Shown one piece after another: positions 34,801-46,300 of a stretch of DNA of 64,000 nt. The notes under the pieces were generated by a model. That model was not told the origin of the DNA. It did no database searches and saw only the letters and a program-made list of their open reading frames with translations. Numbering within the stretch: position 1 is the stretch's first letter; each line of letters starts with the position of its first letter. A program made the position numbers and the translations under genes. The DNA is from Bidens hawaiensis (Eukaryota; Streptophyta; Magnoliopsida; Asterales; Asteraceae): contig JAIQDT010014374.1 of the NCBI GenBank assembly GCA_021521415.1, positions 124,001 through 188,000 of the forward strand. Reading direction: 5' to 3'.

Positions 34801-37418
34801 AATGTTCATAATTTTTGAAGTATTTTAGCTATTTTTCCCAAATAAACGTCCCAATTCGGTAATAAATTCGCCAAATATTCTCGGATGGTCGAAAAATTAC
34901 CAAATATGAATAGGGACTCATTGACATGATCCCTGATGTCCCTGAAAAATTTCAAGGCCTAAAAATATGCATATCACAACCTTAACCTAAGTAGCCCGTA
35001 AGTGAGTGTTTCGGCATTACCTTAGCGGGTTTGGCTCGTTTCCGACTTTTTAATCAAGTTTTCAGGTTCTTGTGCTTTTAATAAAGCTAGGTACAAGTCC
35101 TATATCACAAACCAAGCAATATTTCATCAACATAACAGCCCTTAACTTAGGGTTTCGGCTAGTGCACAAAAACGAACTTTTGAACCGTAAAAACGCCGTT
35201 TCAACCCTTTAATCCGTGTTTATGGCCAAAAAAACTATCAAAACAGGTTCCTTACCATGTGTATGATCAAAACATGTTTATGGACCATTTTTAGGATTTT
35301 TACACGGTTAGGAATGATTTTTAGTAACCAAGACATGTTTTTATGGTATTAAACAAGTTTAGACAAGCATAAAAGCTACTTATTTAAGCTCTTTACCTTA
35401 GGGTTTGGAGGTTTTCTGGAATTTTAGGTTGCAGCTGCTTGGACCTCAGTTTTTATAAACCAAATTGGATAAACAAGCTTTCTAAACAAGTTTTATAAAA
35501 AAAATGGGGGGTGGGGTGGGCTGGTCCGATCGGAAGTCCCTTTGGGCCCATGATGGGTTGTTCTGGCCCATTAATCTGGTTTCTCAAGCCCAAATACGAA
35601 AATCCCGGTCCAAATTTAGTTCGGGTTCGGTTTTTTGGGCGCGAAAAACTTATCGGGTGCGTTAAACAACGCGAAAACAAGTGTTTTTCGGCTAGTTTTG
35701 AGTAAAATTATAAAAACATACTATATGTTTGTAAAAATCAAAAATATTTTCATGGATCACTTAAAACATTTCAAATAAATGTTTGGTAAGTCTTTTTCGG
35801 CTTAACGGATGATACAATGCTTGGTTTGTAACTATCTTTCGCGTTTAAATCTATAGCGGGTAGTTAAACGAGCATATTTTTGTTTAACTTGTTTGCTATC
35901 AAACTAAGGCCATATTTCTAATGTTTTAGCTTGTATAGATCGTATATCACTTATAGATGGCCCCCCGAGATATCTGGGTCATCACCCGACCCGTTCGGTT
36001 AATCGTTCGTTTATTACACAAAAGGCGTTTATTTGCTTAATAGGTAAATACGTACTGAGGTGTACCTTGTTTTGGCTCAAATGTCACAAGCGACTCAGTT
36101 AGCAGTTCCCGGGCGACAGGACGGGGCACGTCCTCCTTGTATTTTCCCTTATCACCAGCTGACAGTCTGCTGGAGCCACTCTTGGCAGGAGGATTATCCA
36201 AGAGGATCATGCGAGCTGCATAAAAACAAAACACAATTAGTTTGTCGAAATAGGGAAACACAGGAATTCATGGGAAATCACCTGGATCACTTTGCGTGTG
36301 GATCAAAACACGATCACGAAGACGGAGCCTCTTCGCACCCGGAGAAGAAGGGGGAGAACGGATCACATCCTTACTCCCACCAGCGGTTGTCTTAGGACCA
36401 CCGCTGGAAGGAACCTCCTTCCTCTTGCGGCCAAAGGCTCCAACATAAGTCATATTCGTTAAGAAAAAAGATCACAGAATTGGGAAAAACAAACATAGGC
36501 TACCTGTCACAAACAAACCCTCAGACACCACAGGTTCCCGACGGGTCCGTTGAGGGAACAGGAAATTGTCATTATTCTTCTCAAGGATTGGAAGGTCTTT
36601 TTTGTCGCGTGGAGCCAACTACATAGTCCCCGGCACATCCACGGACAGGAAAAGATCTTCAGCTGCGCAACACAAAACATGAGTTATCAGGTTAAGCTTT
36701 AAAACAAAACATTAAATCACATGCATCTGTTTGGCTTCCGGAAGTACGGCACATCATCCGGGTAAGACCAAAGGCGGCTCATCTCGGCCCTCACGAGAGC
36801 GGAATCAGGGATGGGGTGCATTGGGGTAGCGGTATGGGTTAACTGTTGATACTACCCATGCCTCTTGAGGCGTTCAACATATGGAAGGGCAAGCATCAGC
36901 TGATATGTCAACCACCAGTACATAGATAGAGGGATCACATCCTCCCGAATCCAAAAAAATTTCCTGGCCTAGTCCGGATCCAGGGATGGCGCATCCAAAG
37001 CAATAGCCTTCCGATCAGTAGGCAAACAAGTAAACCATCCACCCCTGCTATGCAGATGGTAGAACACGACAAACTTGTCAATTGTGGGAACGATGCCATG
37101 CGCCCGGCGGCAGAACTCCAAATGGCGTATGCGCATCATCGCTGACGCATGAAGCTGGAAAAGGTGAACCATACTCCCAGTTATCAATTTACCCAGAAAC
37201 CGGGTAACCGGAAATCGGAGATTCCCAGAACTAAAGAACTCGGCGTACACCACCATCTCCCCCACCGGAGGACGATTCGCCGTCGCACCTGGAGCTGGAA
37301 ACTCCAGCTCCAATTCTGGGGCTATACCATACGCATTAACGAAGGCCTGAAACTATTTTACATCCCAATCGACGGCGAATCGATCGACAGTTGGATAATC
37401 TAGCCTCAAAGATGCCAT
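31883..37418 (-). pseudogene. Tat antisense ORF, copy B (putative gypsy-type Transposase_28 family)
   Basis: The start is near 37418 (MASLRLDYPTVDRF) and the final stop is at 31883-31885. N-terminal block 36969-37313: ELEFPAPGATANRPPVGEMVVY ... RIRHLEFCRRAHGIVPTIDKF. This matches the 'putative gypsy type transposon' domain that Tat-clade elements encode antisense between pol and the 3' LTR. The C-terminal half (32200-32893) is a long Glu/Ala/Arg coiled coil. The last part (RKPGFQEGVTVAQEGRS ... FDLHGF) closely parallels copy A. Frameshifts and stops break it, and solo LTR 33030-36088 splits it. Function unknown. Confidence 0.7.
33030..36088 (-). mobile_element. Solo LTR of a Tekay-like element (3059 bp) with AGCGA target duplication
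   Basis: On the minus strand it begins TGTGACATTTGAGCC and ends GGGTGTGACA. AGCGA lies on both sides (33025-33029 and 36089-36093). It is a close relative of the 5' LTR at 57960-61013 (3054 bp), with matching sequence throughout. No primer site, gag or pol accompanies it, so it is a product of LTR-LTR recombination. It interrupts antisense ORF copy B of the Tat element. Confidence 0.92.
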
Positions 37419-37886
37419 ATGTTCAGCCAAAAAATGATTGCAACGAGCTATGGTCGACAAAGATTGAAAGGAAACCTCTGAAAATCGATAACGGCCGCGT
37501 AAAAATATTCTGGCGAGGTCAACAAGGGTATTCCAGCGAGGTCAACAAGGGTTCTTCAACGTAGTGAAGAAGAAGAGACATCGGCGAGTAATTATAATGA
37601 CAGCATTTATTGAAGAACAGTGGAAAATAACTGTCATCCAGTCAGATGGTGACACGTCAAGCGGGAAACCAAAGGTTTAAGTTTTCATGGCGCAAGAAAA
37701 GACAAGTAGTAGGAAGCCGCACACGAAGTTTGCGGGTGGCAACGTCATCCGCGATAACTAGAATTAAGATGTCAAAGGAAGCATCCCCAACACAAATACT
37801 TGCAATGGAAAATATATCTTTATTTTATTAAAAAAATTTTACAAATACAAAGGAAAAGAAAATACAAACTGATCCTATCTACGTTC
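37419..37886. other. Spacer between the two Tat antisense ORFs
   Basis: About 470 bp that should hold the promoter or 5' leader of copy B and the 3' end of copy A. A short direct repeat, 'gcgaggtcaacaagggt', occurs at about 37513 and 37538. No gene seen. Confidence 0.45.
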
Positions 37887-40436
37887 CTAATCTTCTTCCG
37901 AGGCCTCCTTCGCCTTTTCAAGAAGCACATTCACATGAAGCCGCAAGTCCCCAACACAAGTCGGCTCATGGCAGCTCTCCGCAATGTATTTCAAAATTTT
38001 GAAGGAAATATGCTCAAAAGAATCGAGATGAGCGTCATACTCCTTCTGACAGTCCTGCCCATGAAGCTGGAACTCGACTGGTGGACGCCCCTCGTAAGCC
38101 ATAGAATAGCCTTCTTCGAAACCGGCTTGGCGACCCACCCGCGAGGAGCTAACAAGCAGGTCAGCAAGGCTATCCCCAAGCTCTGGTCCTTCCTTGATAA
38201 GCCTGACAATCTAAGATAAAAGAAAATAAATGAGATGTCCTATAAAGCAAGTAAATATGAATTGTTTACCTTGGGGATGCCAAACTTTATGAGCCACTCC
38301 GCAGACACAGCAGCAAGCTGGTCGTCCTTGGTCTTTACCTCCGCCACGAGCCTGCGGACCTCCTCATCTCGGGCGGAGATATACTTGTCTTAAACAACCA
38401 CCTGCTCCTACAGGCGTTTGATCCTTTCCTGAGCCACCTGGAGGGCAGTGGTCTTCTCTTCAGCATCAGCTCGGGCCGCGTCCCGAGCCTTCTCAGCTTC
38501 CACCATACGGGTGGCAACGCGGAGAAGATCAGCCTCCCCCGCGACCCAACCCCCCAAACACCTCGCGGCTAGTGGATAGCACATTAGCCATATGATAACT
38601 AAGCGCTTGAACCAAACTAGCTTTGGTGTGAGTGTGAATACGATTGCGCTCAATGGGTGGGAGGCAATGTTCAAAGAACTCTTGGCACGCTCGCGGATCT
38701 GTAAAGAATGTATCCGGGCCAAGGTTCCATGAAGGTTGAAAAGAAGAACTCCCTAAAGATTGAGATGAAGCATGGGAGAATCCTTCTTTCCCACCCGTGG
38801 AGACAGGAGGATCTTCAGCTACATCCTCATGAGGAACAACCTCCGTCTCCACCACCACCTTGGGAGGAGGCTCCATATTCACATCCTCGCCACCGTCATC
38901 ACGCACGATAGTGGGAGGCGGAGACGGTGGGCGAGGAACGACAACCGCCACTAGCCAGAAAACGAATACAAAGTTAATGATATTCACAGTATAAAGCTGA
39001 AAGTGCAAAAGACGTTGAATACCTGCGGGTTACCGAGTGATCGTCCTCTTTCTTACCTGGTCTTGGAGCCGGGTCAACTTTATCATCTTATGGGGAGGAT
39101 TCCCCTCCCCAGCCTTGGATGCCTACCCTCCAGCGGGATCATCGGCATTCGTAGAGCCCCCCTTTCCAGCAAGATCACCGGCAGTACCGGCCTCCCCACC
39201 GGCAGGATCCTCAATGTCCTCAGCAGCTTCCCCACCTGCGGTTTCATCAGCATCGGAGTCCTTATTAAGGCCGCATACACCAGTGGTATCTGCCCTTCTC
39301 TTGCGGCGTAGCAGATCTGCAATAGCACGCAATATGCCAGAATGAAAACTTTCCGGAGTACCGGGCGGGGAACCCTCGCTAGTCGAATCCTCACTAGAGG
39401 ACTCTTCACTAGAAGAAAGGACTATTGTCCCGTCCGGATGCATAACGGTAAGAGGTTTAGGGTTCAGAATGTACACACCTTGAGCTACCGCGAACTCGTT
39501 GATCACCGGCTCCGTGCGACCACGGGTGGGGAAAAGGAAGTTACCCTTGAAGTGATCAAGAATAGGCTCTTGATACATTTCCAAGGGCATCTTGAACATA
39601 TTTCCCGCGACGGTGGGAATAAGAACTTCAAACAACGAACTCTTCTCTGAAACGAAAAAACATGCGCGTCTAAGCAAAGAAAACAAAAAGAATGATAGGA
39701 CAATAAAGCGAAGAGCTTACTTCCGTCGTACTGAGAGAAGTATGGTTGATCGGCGGGATACGGCCATAGGCGGCTCATCCCCACCTGAACCAACGCTGAC
39801 TCAGGAATCAAACCCATAGGAGTAAGAGTCCGCATCAGCTTCTGGAACCACTCTTGGCCCTCCGAATCGGCAGCTGGAAGGGAGAATTTGGTGGTTAACG
39901 AACGGCGGGTCATGACTAGCGGAATAACGTCCGCGTTGATCCACAAAAACTTGTTCTTCCATTCATGAGCGCTCCTCGGAGGCTCAATCCCGATCGCCTT
40001 CCCCTGGATGGCGAATCTGAACCAGCTGCTGCGGGTTTGAATTTTGTAGATCGCAAGAAAGCAATCCACCGTAGGCTCCAAGTCAAGGGCTCTACAGCAA
40101 AACTCGAAGTGTCGGAACCTCATGACTCCGAACGGATGCAACTTGGAAATATGAATCCCAGATGCAACCAATAAATCACAAAAAACCTGGTGATAGGCAA
40201 CTGGAAATTGCCTGTGGTGAAAGACTCACCATACAAAGCAATCTTTCCGGCCGGCGGCTGATCAGCTGTAGAACCAGGAGAGGGAAGCTCCGGTTCCCAC
40301 TCCGATGCCAACCCATAGAGGTTGACGATGTCCTAGAAATTAGAAAGTTTCCAGCTGATGCCTATATTCTCCACCCTTTCGACGAGTCCTTCTTGCTTTC
40401 CTTGGCTTTGCTTCCCTTCTTCTTGCCACCAGCCAT
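37887..40436 (-). pseudogene. Tat antisense ORF, copy A (putative gypsy-type Transposase_28 family)
   Basis: The start is MAGGKKKGSKAKESKKD (ATG at 40436), a Lys-rich head. Next come the family domain (RFRHFEFCCRALDLEPTVDCF ... ALVQVGMSRLWPYP, about 39720-40150), an acidic Ser/Glu-rich stretch (39380-39450), a Pro-rich linker, FFEHCLPPIERNRIHTHTK and a coiled coil (about 38400-38520). The end is DLRLHVNVLLEKAKEASEED, with its stop at 37887. Several frame changes (about 40370, 40180, 39650, 39100, 38500) show decay, though some may be unmarked introns. It parallels copy B domain by domain, so the two are tandem duplicates. Function unknown. Confidence 0.72.
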
Positions 40437-40863
40437 GGTTGATCGGAATAATAGAAAGATCAAAGGAAGAAGATGAACAAAGAGAAGATAGATAGGTTCG
40501 GCGAAAAAGTTTTTGCAAGTAAGTCGGAAAGTGAAATGGCCTCTCCTATATATACACATCGCAATTAATGCGAAGAAAGAGGAATCCAGCTCACACTCCA
40601 AAACTGTCCAGTCAGAAGAGGACACGTTAGGCGGGAACTGACAAAACAAAATAATTTTGAATCAACCGCCTAAAAACTCATGCACCAACCTCGAGCACCA
40701 CTCCTGACATGATTCAGACGGAGGATGTCACATCTCAGACGTCAGAACAGTGCCCCAGTCCAAAAGCAACAGGAATCCAAAGGGTCAGCAGTTGCAACCC
40801 GCGACAAAGGCCTCAATAGAGTCCATAATTCCACCCGCGACATCGCATCACGGAAGCAACAAT

Positions 40864-40877
40864 GGACTGGGGGGACT
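40864..40877 (+). promoter_or_regulatory. Polypurine tract of the Tat element
   Basis: GGACTGGGGGGACT, directly before the 3' LTR at 40878. The same 14 bases precede the LTR at 1151. It would prime plus-strand DNA synthesis. Confidence 0.8.
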
Positions 40878-41657
40878 TATAGAGGGAGGGTAGCAAATCT
40901 ACCCACGAGTCCCTTATCCGACCCGTGAATCGTCAAAAGACATCCGCCACCCACGGATCCCTTAATCTAACCCGCGGATTGCCAAAGAGACATCCGCGCA
41001 AGGAACACGTGAGCCGGTAAGGCCACCCACACCCTAAGACATGCTTCGCGGACCTCCAACTATAACCCGCGGATTACCAATGAACATCCGCGGGAGGAAC
41101 CCACAAGCAACAGGGGACTCATCACGCACATGATCCCCACGTGATATGGAAGAGCAGTTGTAACAAACTATTCCTAGAAGATTCCCTCAATACCTCCTGA
41201 TAGCGACATCGACCAATGGAAAGGCGACACCTGGACACGTAATGGCCATCCCACGATGGGCACAGATAATGGCTACCCCAAAAACGGTTCCAGGTTGTCA
41301 CATCCAACCAAGGATCGACACGTGTCCATTCAGGAGAAGAGGAAATAACTCGATAGTGACAACTCCATCAATCACCTTCCCTCCACCTTCGGCTATAAAT
41401 ACGAAGATCATCTCTTCAAGGTATTCATTCACACTCTCAAGCCTTACGCAATATACCGGTACTCGTATTATTTATGATCGAAATACAGTACTGATTCTCA
41501 CGCCGGAGGGTGGTTACGGGAAGACCCCCAACTCTGTCCTTTCCGTAACGAGACTCGACGGTGTTCTGTTTTGCAGGCACTAGCTTGGATCTGTTCTCAT
41601 AAAACTTCAGTTTACTCACATCTAGGGAAATATCTAGTTCGACTTAGTGTTTCTTCA
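40878..41657 (+). repeat. 3' LTR of the Tat element (780 bp)
   Basis: Same ends and length as the 5' LTR, followed by the TAATG duplication (41658-41662). TATA box at 41394-41401. The Copia LTR begins three bases beyond the duplication. Confidence 0.9.
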
Positions 41658-41665
41658 TAATGTTT

Positions 41666-42575
41666 TGTTGGGTTTTATACAAGATTATCAAAGTTCAAAT
41701 TAACCATATTTAACAAGAAAACGCAACGGAAGCTTAGATTTTAAAACTTGTTATGAACATACCATTATGTTAAAACTAAAACCCGGAGAACAAGGATCAA
41801 TATTACAAGAACAAAATGCTCACAAAATGTAAGTTGTACCTTCTTATACCTTATAAGAAGATGTAGGTGGATGAAGAAGATGATGTCTTCAAATGGCAAG
41901 GTTGCAAAGGAGAAACCCTCAAGCTTTGTATACCCCAAGCTTTTGAGCAACAACACCAACTTGTTGCTAGGATTATAACACTTGAACAAGCTCACAAAAC
42001 ACCCAATTTTTCTGCCCAAAATGGCCGTGAGTTTTTAGAGAGGGAGAGGAAGAGTGTTTTTTTTTTTTCTTGTTATTAACACTTGAGAGTACTTTTAAGG
42101 AAAAAGTAAAGTTGCATGTTATGTGTGTGGAGGATCAAAAAGGGAACCCATCATAAAATGCAAAGAGCATCTTGGTTTTGATTGGGTAAAACCACCACCC
42201 CACATGGGTGGCCGGTTTTTGTATTTATTTTTTTTTTATTTTTTTTTTGTTTTGTTTTAACAATTAAAACATCTCCATCTCATACTTTATAAAACTAATT
42301 TTATAAAACATACATGCTATCTTAATTATTTAACCAATTAAATAATTAATTTATATAAATAAATTATCCAGATAATTTATTTAAATCATCAAGTGTAATT
42401 ATTTAGAAAACCAATTTTCTAATTGCGCAGTGTTCGGTATTCGTTTAAGTGATCAAATCACTAAAAGAATACATTTGGTGTTGTCTAGCTTGTTATTGGG
42501 TATGACCCGACTTGGATCAAACACAGTTAGCCACATTAATATAAATATGTGTCTCGGGCATATGAAATTCCAACA
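41666..42575 (-). repeat. Copia 3' LTR (910 bp)
   Basis: It lies downstream of pol on the minus strand. It is preceded on that strand by AAGTGGGAGAT, a typical Copia purine tract (about 42576-42586). Confidence 0.93.
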
Positions 42576-43341
42576 ATCTCCCACTTGCACGAGATACATA
42601 GAAAATTAATGCAAGTGGTGAATACCGCCTAACAACAGTTCACCACCCCTAATGTGTTTGACGAAGTGCCATTCAATAACATCATCCCTTCAAGTCCCTT
42701 ACTTGATATGATTTAGGTGAATCTATCATTATATCCCTTTGTTACTAGATGTCATGTTGGATCTAAGAGACATAGGCGATCGTTCTCTTTACAATTCAAC
42801 TTTATCAGGCCTTAGACATCTAAACTCTCAACACATAAGAGGAACAAATTCCATCTTGACTGTATACGCCTCTCATTATCACTTTATATTCCACCCGAGC
42901 TCATCCTTATGTACCATCTTTTACGAATAGCGAAGGGGAGAGTCAAAGTGTAATATTTGGTGAAAATCAAGACCCAGTATACATCTCAGGTCTAAGGATA
43001 ATATGAAATTCTCCTTTACTCAAAATTACTAATGATCAGGTCCATCGACTCCATGTAGTAATATTGAGAGCGGGTCAGTCCAATATTTGTATCCCACAAA
43101 TATCTATGAACCTTGGCAGCAAACCTATGCTCCATATTCATTCCTTATGAATATCCACCAATCCTAGTTCATAATAGTCTTGCTTCATATTTGTTCCCAC
43201 AAATATGATCGACTACGGACTTTTAGAATAAGATAATTTATTCATGGATTAAACATGCAAAATTAGAATTTAACTCAAGATTCCATAATCATATAAAAGA
43301 GTTAAATTACAAAAGTCTTTTAAACGTAAATACAAAATAGA
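42576..43341 (-). other. Copia 3' non-coding region
   Basis: Sequence between the pol stop codon and the purine tract. No ORF of interest. The tract CTCGTGCAAGTGGGAGAT, read on the minus strand, abuts the LTR. Confidence 0.6.
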
Positions 43342-46300
43342 TCAAATCCAATTACTAGAATATCGAAGTCCTAAGCCACTCGCATGACGCTCATGTTTCG
43401 GTCTTTCTAGGAGCTTCGTGAATGGATCCGCAAGATTTTGATCAGTTCCAACTTTGCGAATACATATCTTTCTTTTTTCAACTTCATCCCTTATGTAGTT
43501 GAATCTCCGCTCTATGTGCCTTGTCTTTTGGTGCGAACGAGGTTCCTTGATTTGAGCAATCGCACCCTCGTTGTCACAAAAGATTTCTAGGGGTTCTTGA
43601 ATGGTAGGGACCACCCCTAGATCAGTAATGAATTTCTTCAACCATGCAGCTTCCTGAGCTGCCAATGAAGCGGCGATGTATTCTGATTCTGTAGTGGACA
43701 ATGCTACCACTTCCTGTTTTGAGCTCTTCCAAGAGACAGCTCCTCCATTAAGAGTGAACACATACCCAGATTGTGATCGAGAATCATCTCGATCAGTTTG
43801 GAAGCTCGCATCCGTGTAACCTTTTATAGCGAGTTCCTCCTCACCAGATCCATATATCAGAAACATATCCTTAGTTCTCCTAAGGTATTTCAATATGTTC
43901 TTAACAGCCATCCAATGACTGTTTCCTGGATTCTGTTGGTATCTGCTTGTCATGCTCAAAGCGCATGACACATCCGGTCTAGTACATATCATCGCATACA
44001 TGATGGATCCTATAGCAGAAGCATATGGGATTTGTTTCATTATCTCTTGCTCACCCTTTGAGCTTGGACATTGAGCTGAACTTAATATAGTCCCTCTTTG
44101 AATAGGTACCAAACCTTTCTTGGAGCTTTCCATCTTGAACCTTTTCAAGATTTTATCAATGTATGTACTTTGGTTCAAACCTATCAAGCGCCTTGACCTA
44201 TCCCTATAGATCTTTATTCCCAAAATATAGGCAGCTTCACCAAGATCCTTGATGGAAAATCTACTTCCAAGCCAAGCCTTAACGCTTTCCATGGTTGGAA
44301 TGTCATTTCCAAATAGTAGAATGTCATCGACATACAATACTAAGAAGGTAATTATACTCCCACTAGCTTTCTTATACACACAAGCCTCATCAGCGTTCTT
44401 GATGAATCCAAAATTTTTGATTTCTTCATCAAAACGATGATTCCAAGTTCTAGATGCTTGTTTCAATCCATAGATTGATTTCTTTAACTTGCATACTTTA
44501 TTAGGATGTTTCGGATCGACAAAACCTTCAGGCTGAACCATATAGACATCTTCCTCAAGATATCCATTTAGGAAAGCGGTCTTGACATCCATTTGCCAAA
44601 TTTCATAATCATAATGTGCAGCTATGGCAAATAATATCCTAATAGACTTTAGCATTGCCACAGGCGAAAAAGTTTCATCATAATCAACCCCTTGAGTTTG
44701 AGTGAAACCCTTAGCTACAAGTCTTGCTTTATAAGTATCCAAGTTTCCATGCATATCAGTTTTTCTTTTGAAAACCCACTTACTTCCAACAGCTTTGGAG
44801 TTGAGTGGTGGTTCAACCAATTCCCAAACTTGGTTGTCATACATGGATTGCATCTCAACGTTCATGGCTTCAAGCCATTTGTCACAATCATTCTTGGACA
44901 TTGCATCACGGTATGTGGTTGGTTCATCCGAATCTACCACGTAGCAACCTTCTACAAAAAATCCATATCTTTCAGGTGGATTGCTAACTCTACCAGATCT
45001 GCGAACGTTTTGTGTGTTTTGATCAACCACTTGATCACTTTCAACAACCTCTTGTTGAGTGCTAGTATCAACCAATTCTGTATCATCTTGTGGTTCTTGA
45101 TCCTCATCAAATTTCATTGTTCTATTATTAGTTCCTTCCTTAAGGAACTTAGTTTCCAAGAACTTACCCTTTCGAGCAATAATAACCTTTTGCTCACTAG
45201 GGTCGTAAAAGTAATATCCTAAATCATCTTTAGGATAACCTATAAAGATACACTTAGTGGATCGGACTTCTAATTTGTTTGGGGTGTATTGCTTTACATA
45301 AGCTTCACAACCCCAAACTTTTAAGAATGATAGCGATGGAACCCTTCCATGCCATATTTCAAAAGGTGTCTTCTCCACTTTCTTGGTTGGAGCCATATTC
45401 AATATGCGAACGGCGGAAAGTAAAGCATAGCCCCAAAATGATAGAGGTAAAGTGCTTCTAGCCATCATCGATCGAACCATATCTAATAGGGTACGATTTC
45501 TCCTTTCAGACACACCATTATGTTGTGGTGTTCCAGGTGGAGTAAGTTGTGAAATAATTCCACAACTCTTAAGATGATCTTGAAAAACACCACTTAGGTA
45601 TTCACCTCCTCTATCACTACGAAGTACTTTGATTGTGGTCTTGAGTTGTCTTTCTACTTCAGTTTTGAAGTCTTTGAACATTTCAAAAGCTTCATCTTTG
45701 TGTTTCATTAAGTACACATAACCATATCGACTATAATCGTCAATAAAGGTAATGAAGTATCTTTCACCATTCCTAGTCATTGGTCTAAAAGGACCACATA
45801 CATCCGAATGTATGATACCCAATAATTCTTTTGACCTTTCAAAAGTTTTATTAAAGGGTTGCTTTGTCATTTTGCCTTGTAAACAAGATTCACATACATC
45901 AAATGAATCATACTCATTTGTTTCTAGAATACCATTCTTGCGAAGAGTTTGCATGCGATTCTTGCTTATATGTCCAAGACGACAATGCCAAAGATAGGAA
46001 TCACCCAAGTCCTTCTTGAGTTTCTTGGTGTTGACATTGTACATTGAACTACTATGTGACGCACCAATTTGATCTATTTCATATATACCATTCATGGGTA
46101 TAGCTTTAAAATAAAATATGCCATTCATCAAAACATGAATATCATAATCTATAAATTTAAGATCAAAGCCACATTGTTTTAAAAGGGACACGGAAATAAT
46201 GTTTCTTCTTAACTTAGGAGCATACAAAACATTCTTCAAAATTACTTCCAAACCACTTGGAAGCTTTAACATGTAGTCTCCTTGGGCTTGGACTTCAACT

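Larger units (their letters stand above)
19088..41657 (+). mobile_element. Tat-clade Ty3/gypsy retrotransposon, nested and decayed
   Basis: Its two LTRs are 780 bp each (19088-19867 and 40878-41657), flanked by TAATG on both sides (19083-19087 and 41658-41662). It contains gag, protease, RT, RNase H, a second RNase H, an integrase C-terminus and two antisense ORFs, ending in a purine tract before the 3' LTR. The second, archaeal-type RNase H after the first and the antisense ORFs before the 3' LTR are hallmarks of the Tat clade. A Tekay-like element (24226 to about 31171) and solo LTR 33030-36088 interrupt it. Without them the element would be about 12.6 kb. Several stops, frameshifts and a missing integrase core make it non-autonomous. 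Confidence 0.88.

Noticed and set aside
34622..34828. 68-aa frame that recurs, inverted, at 59207-59413
   Set aside because: Both lie at the same place in the two Tekay LTR copies. The similarity reflects LTR homology, and the frame has no domain.
41765..42079. Frames at 41765-42079 that recur at 49105-49500
   Set aside because: They are the same non-coding segment in the two identical Copia LTRs.
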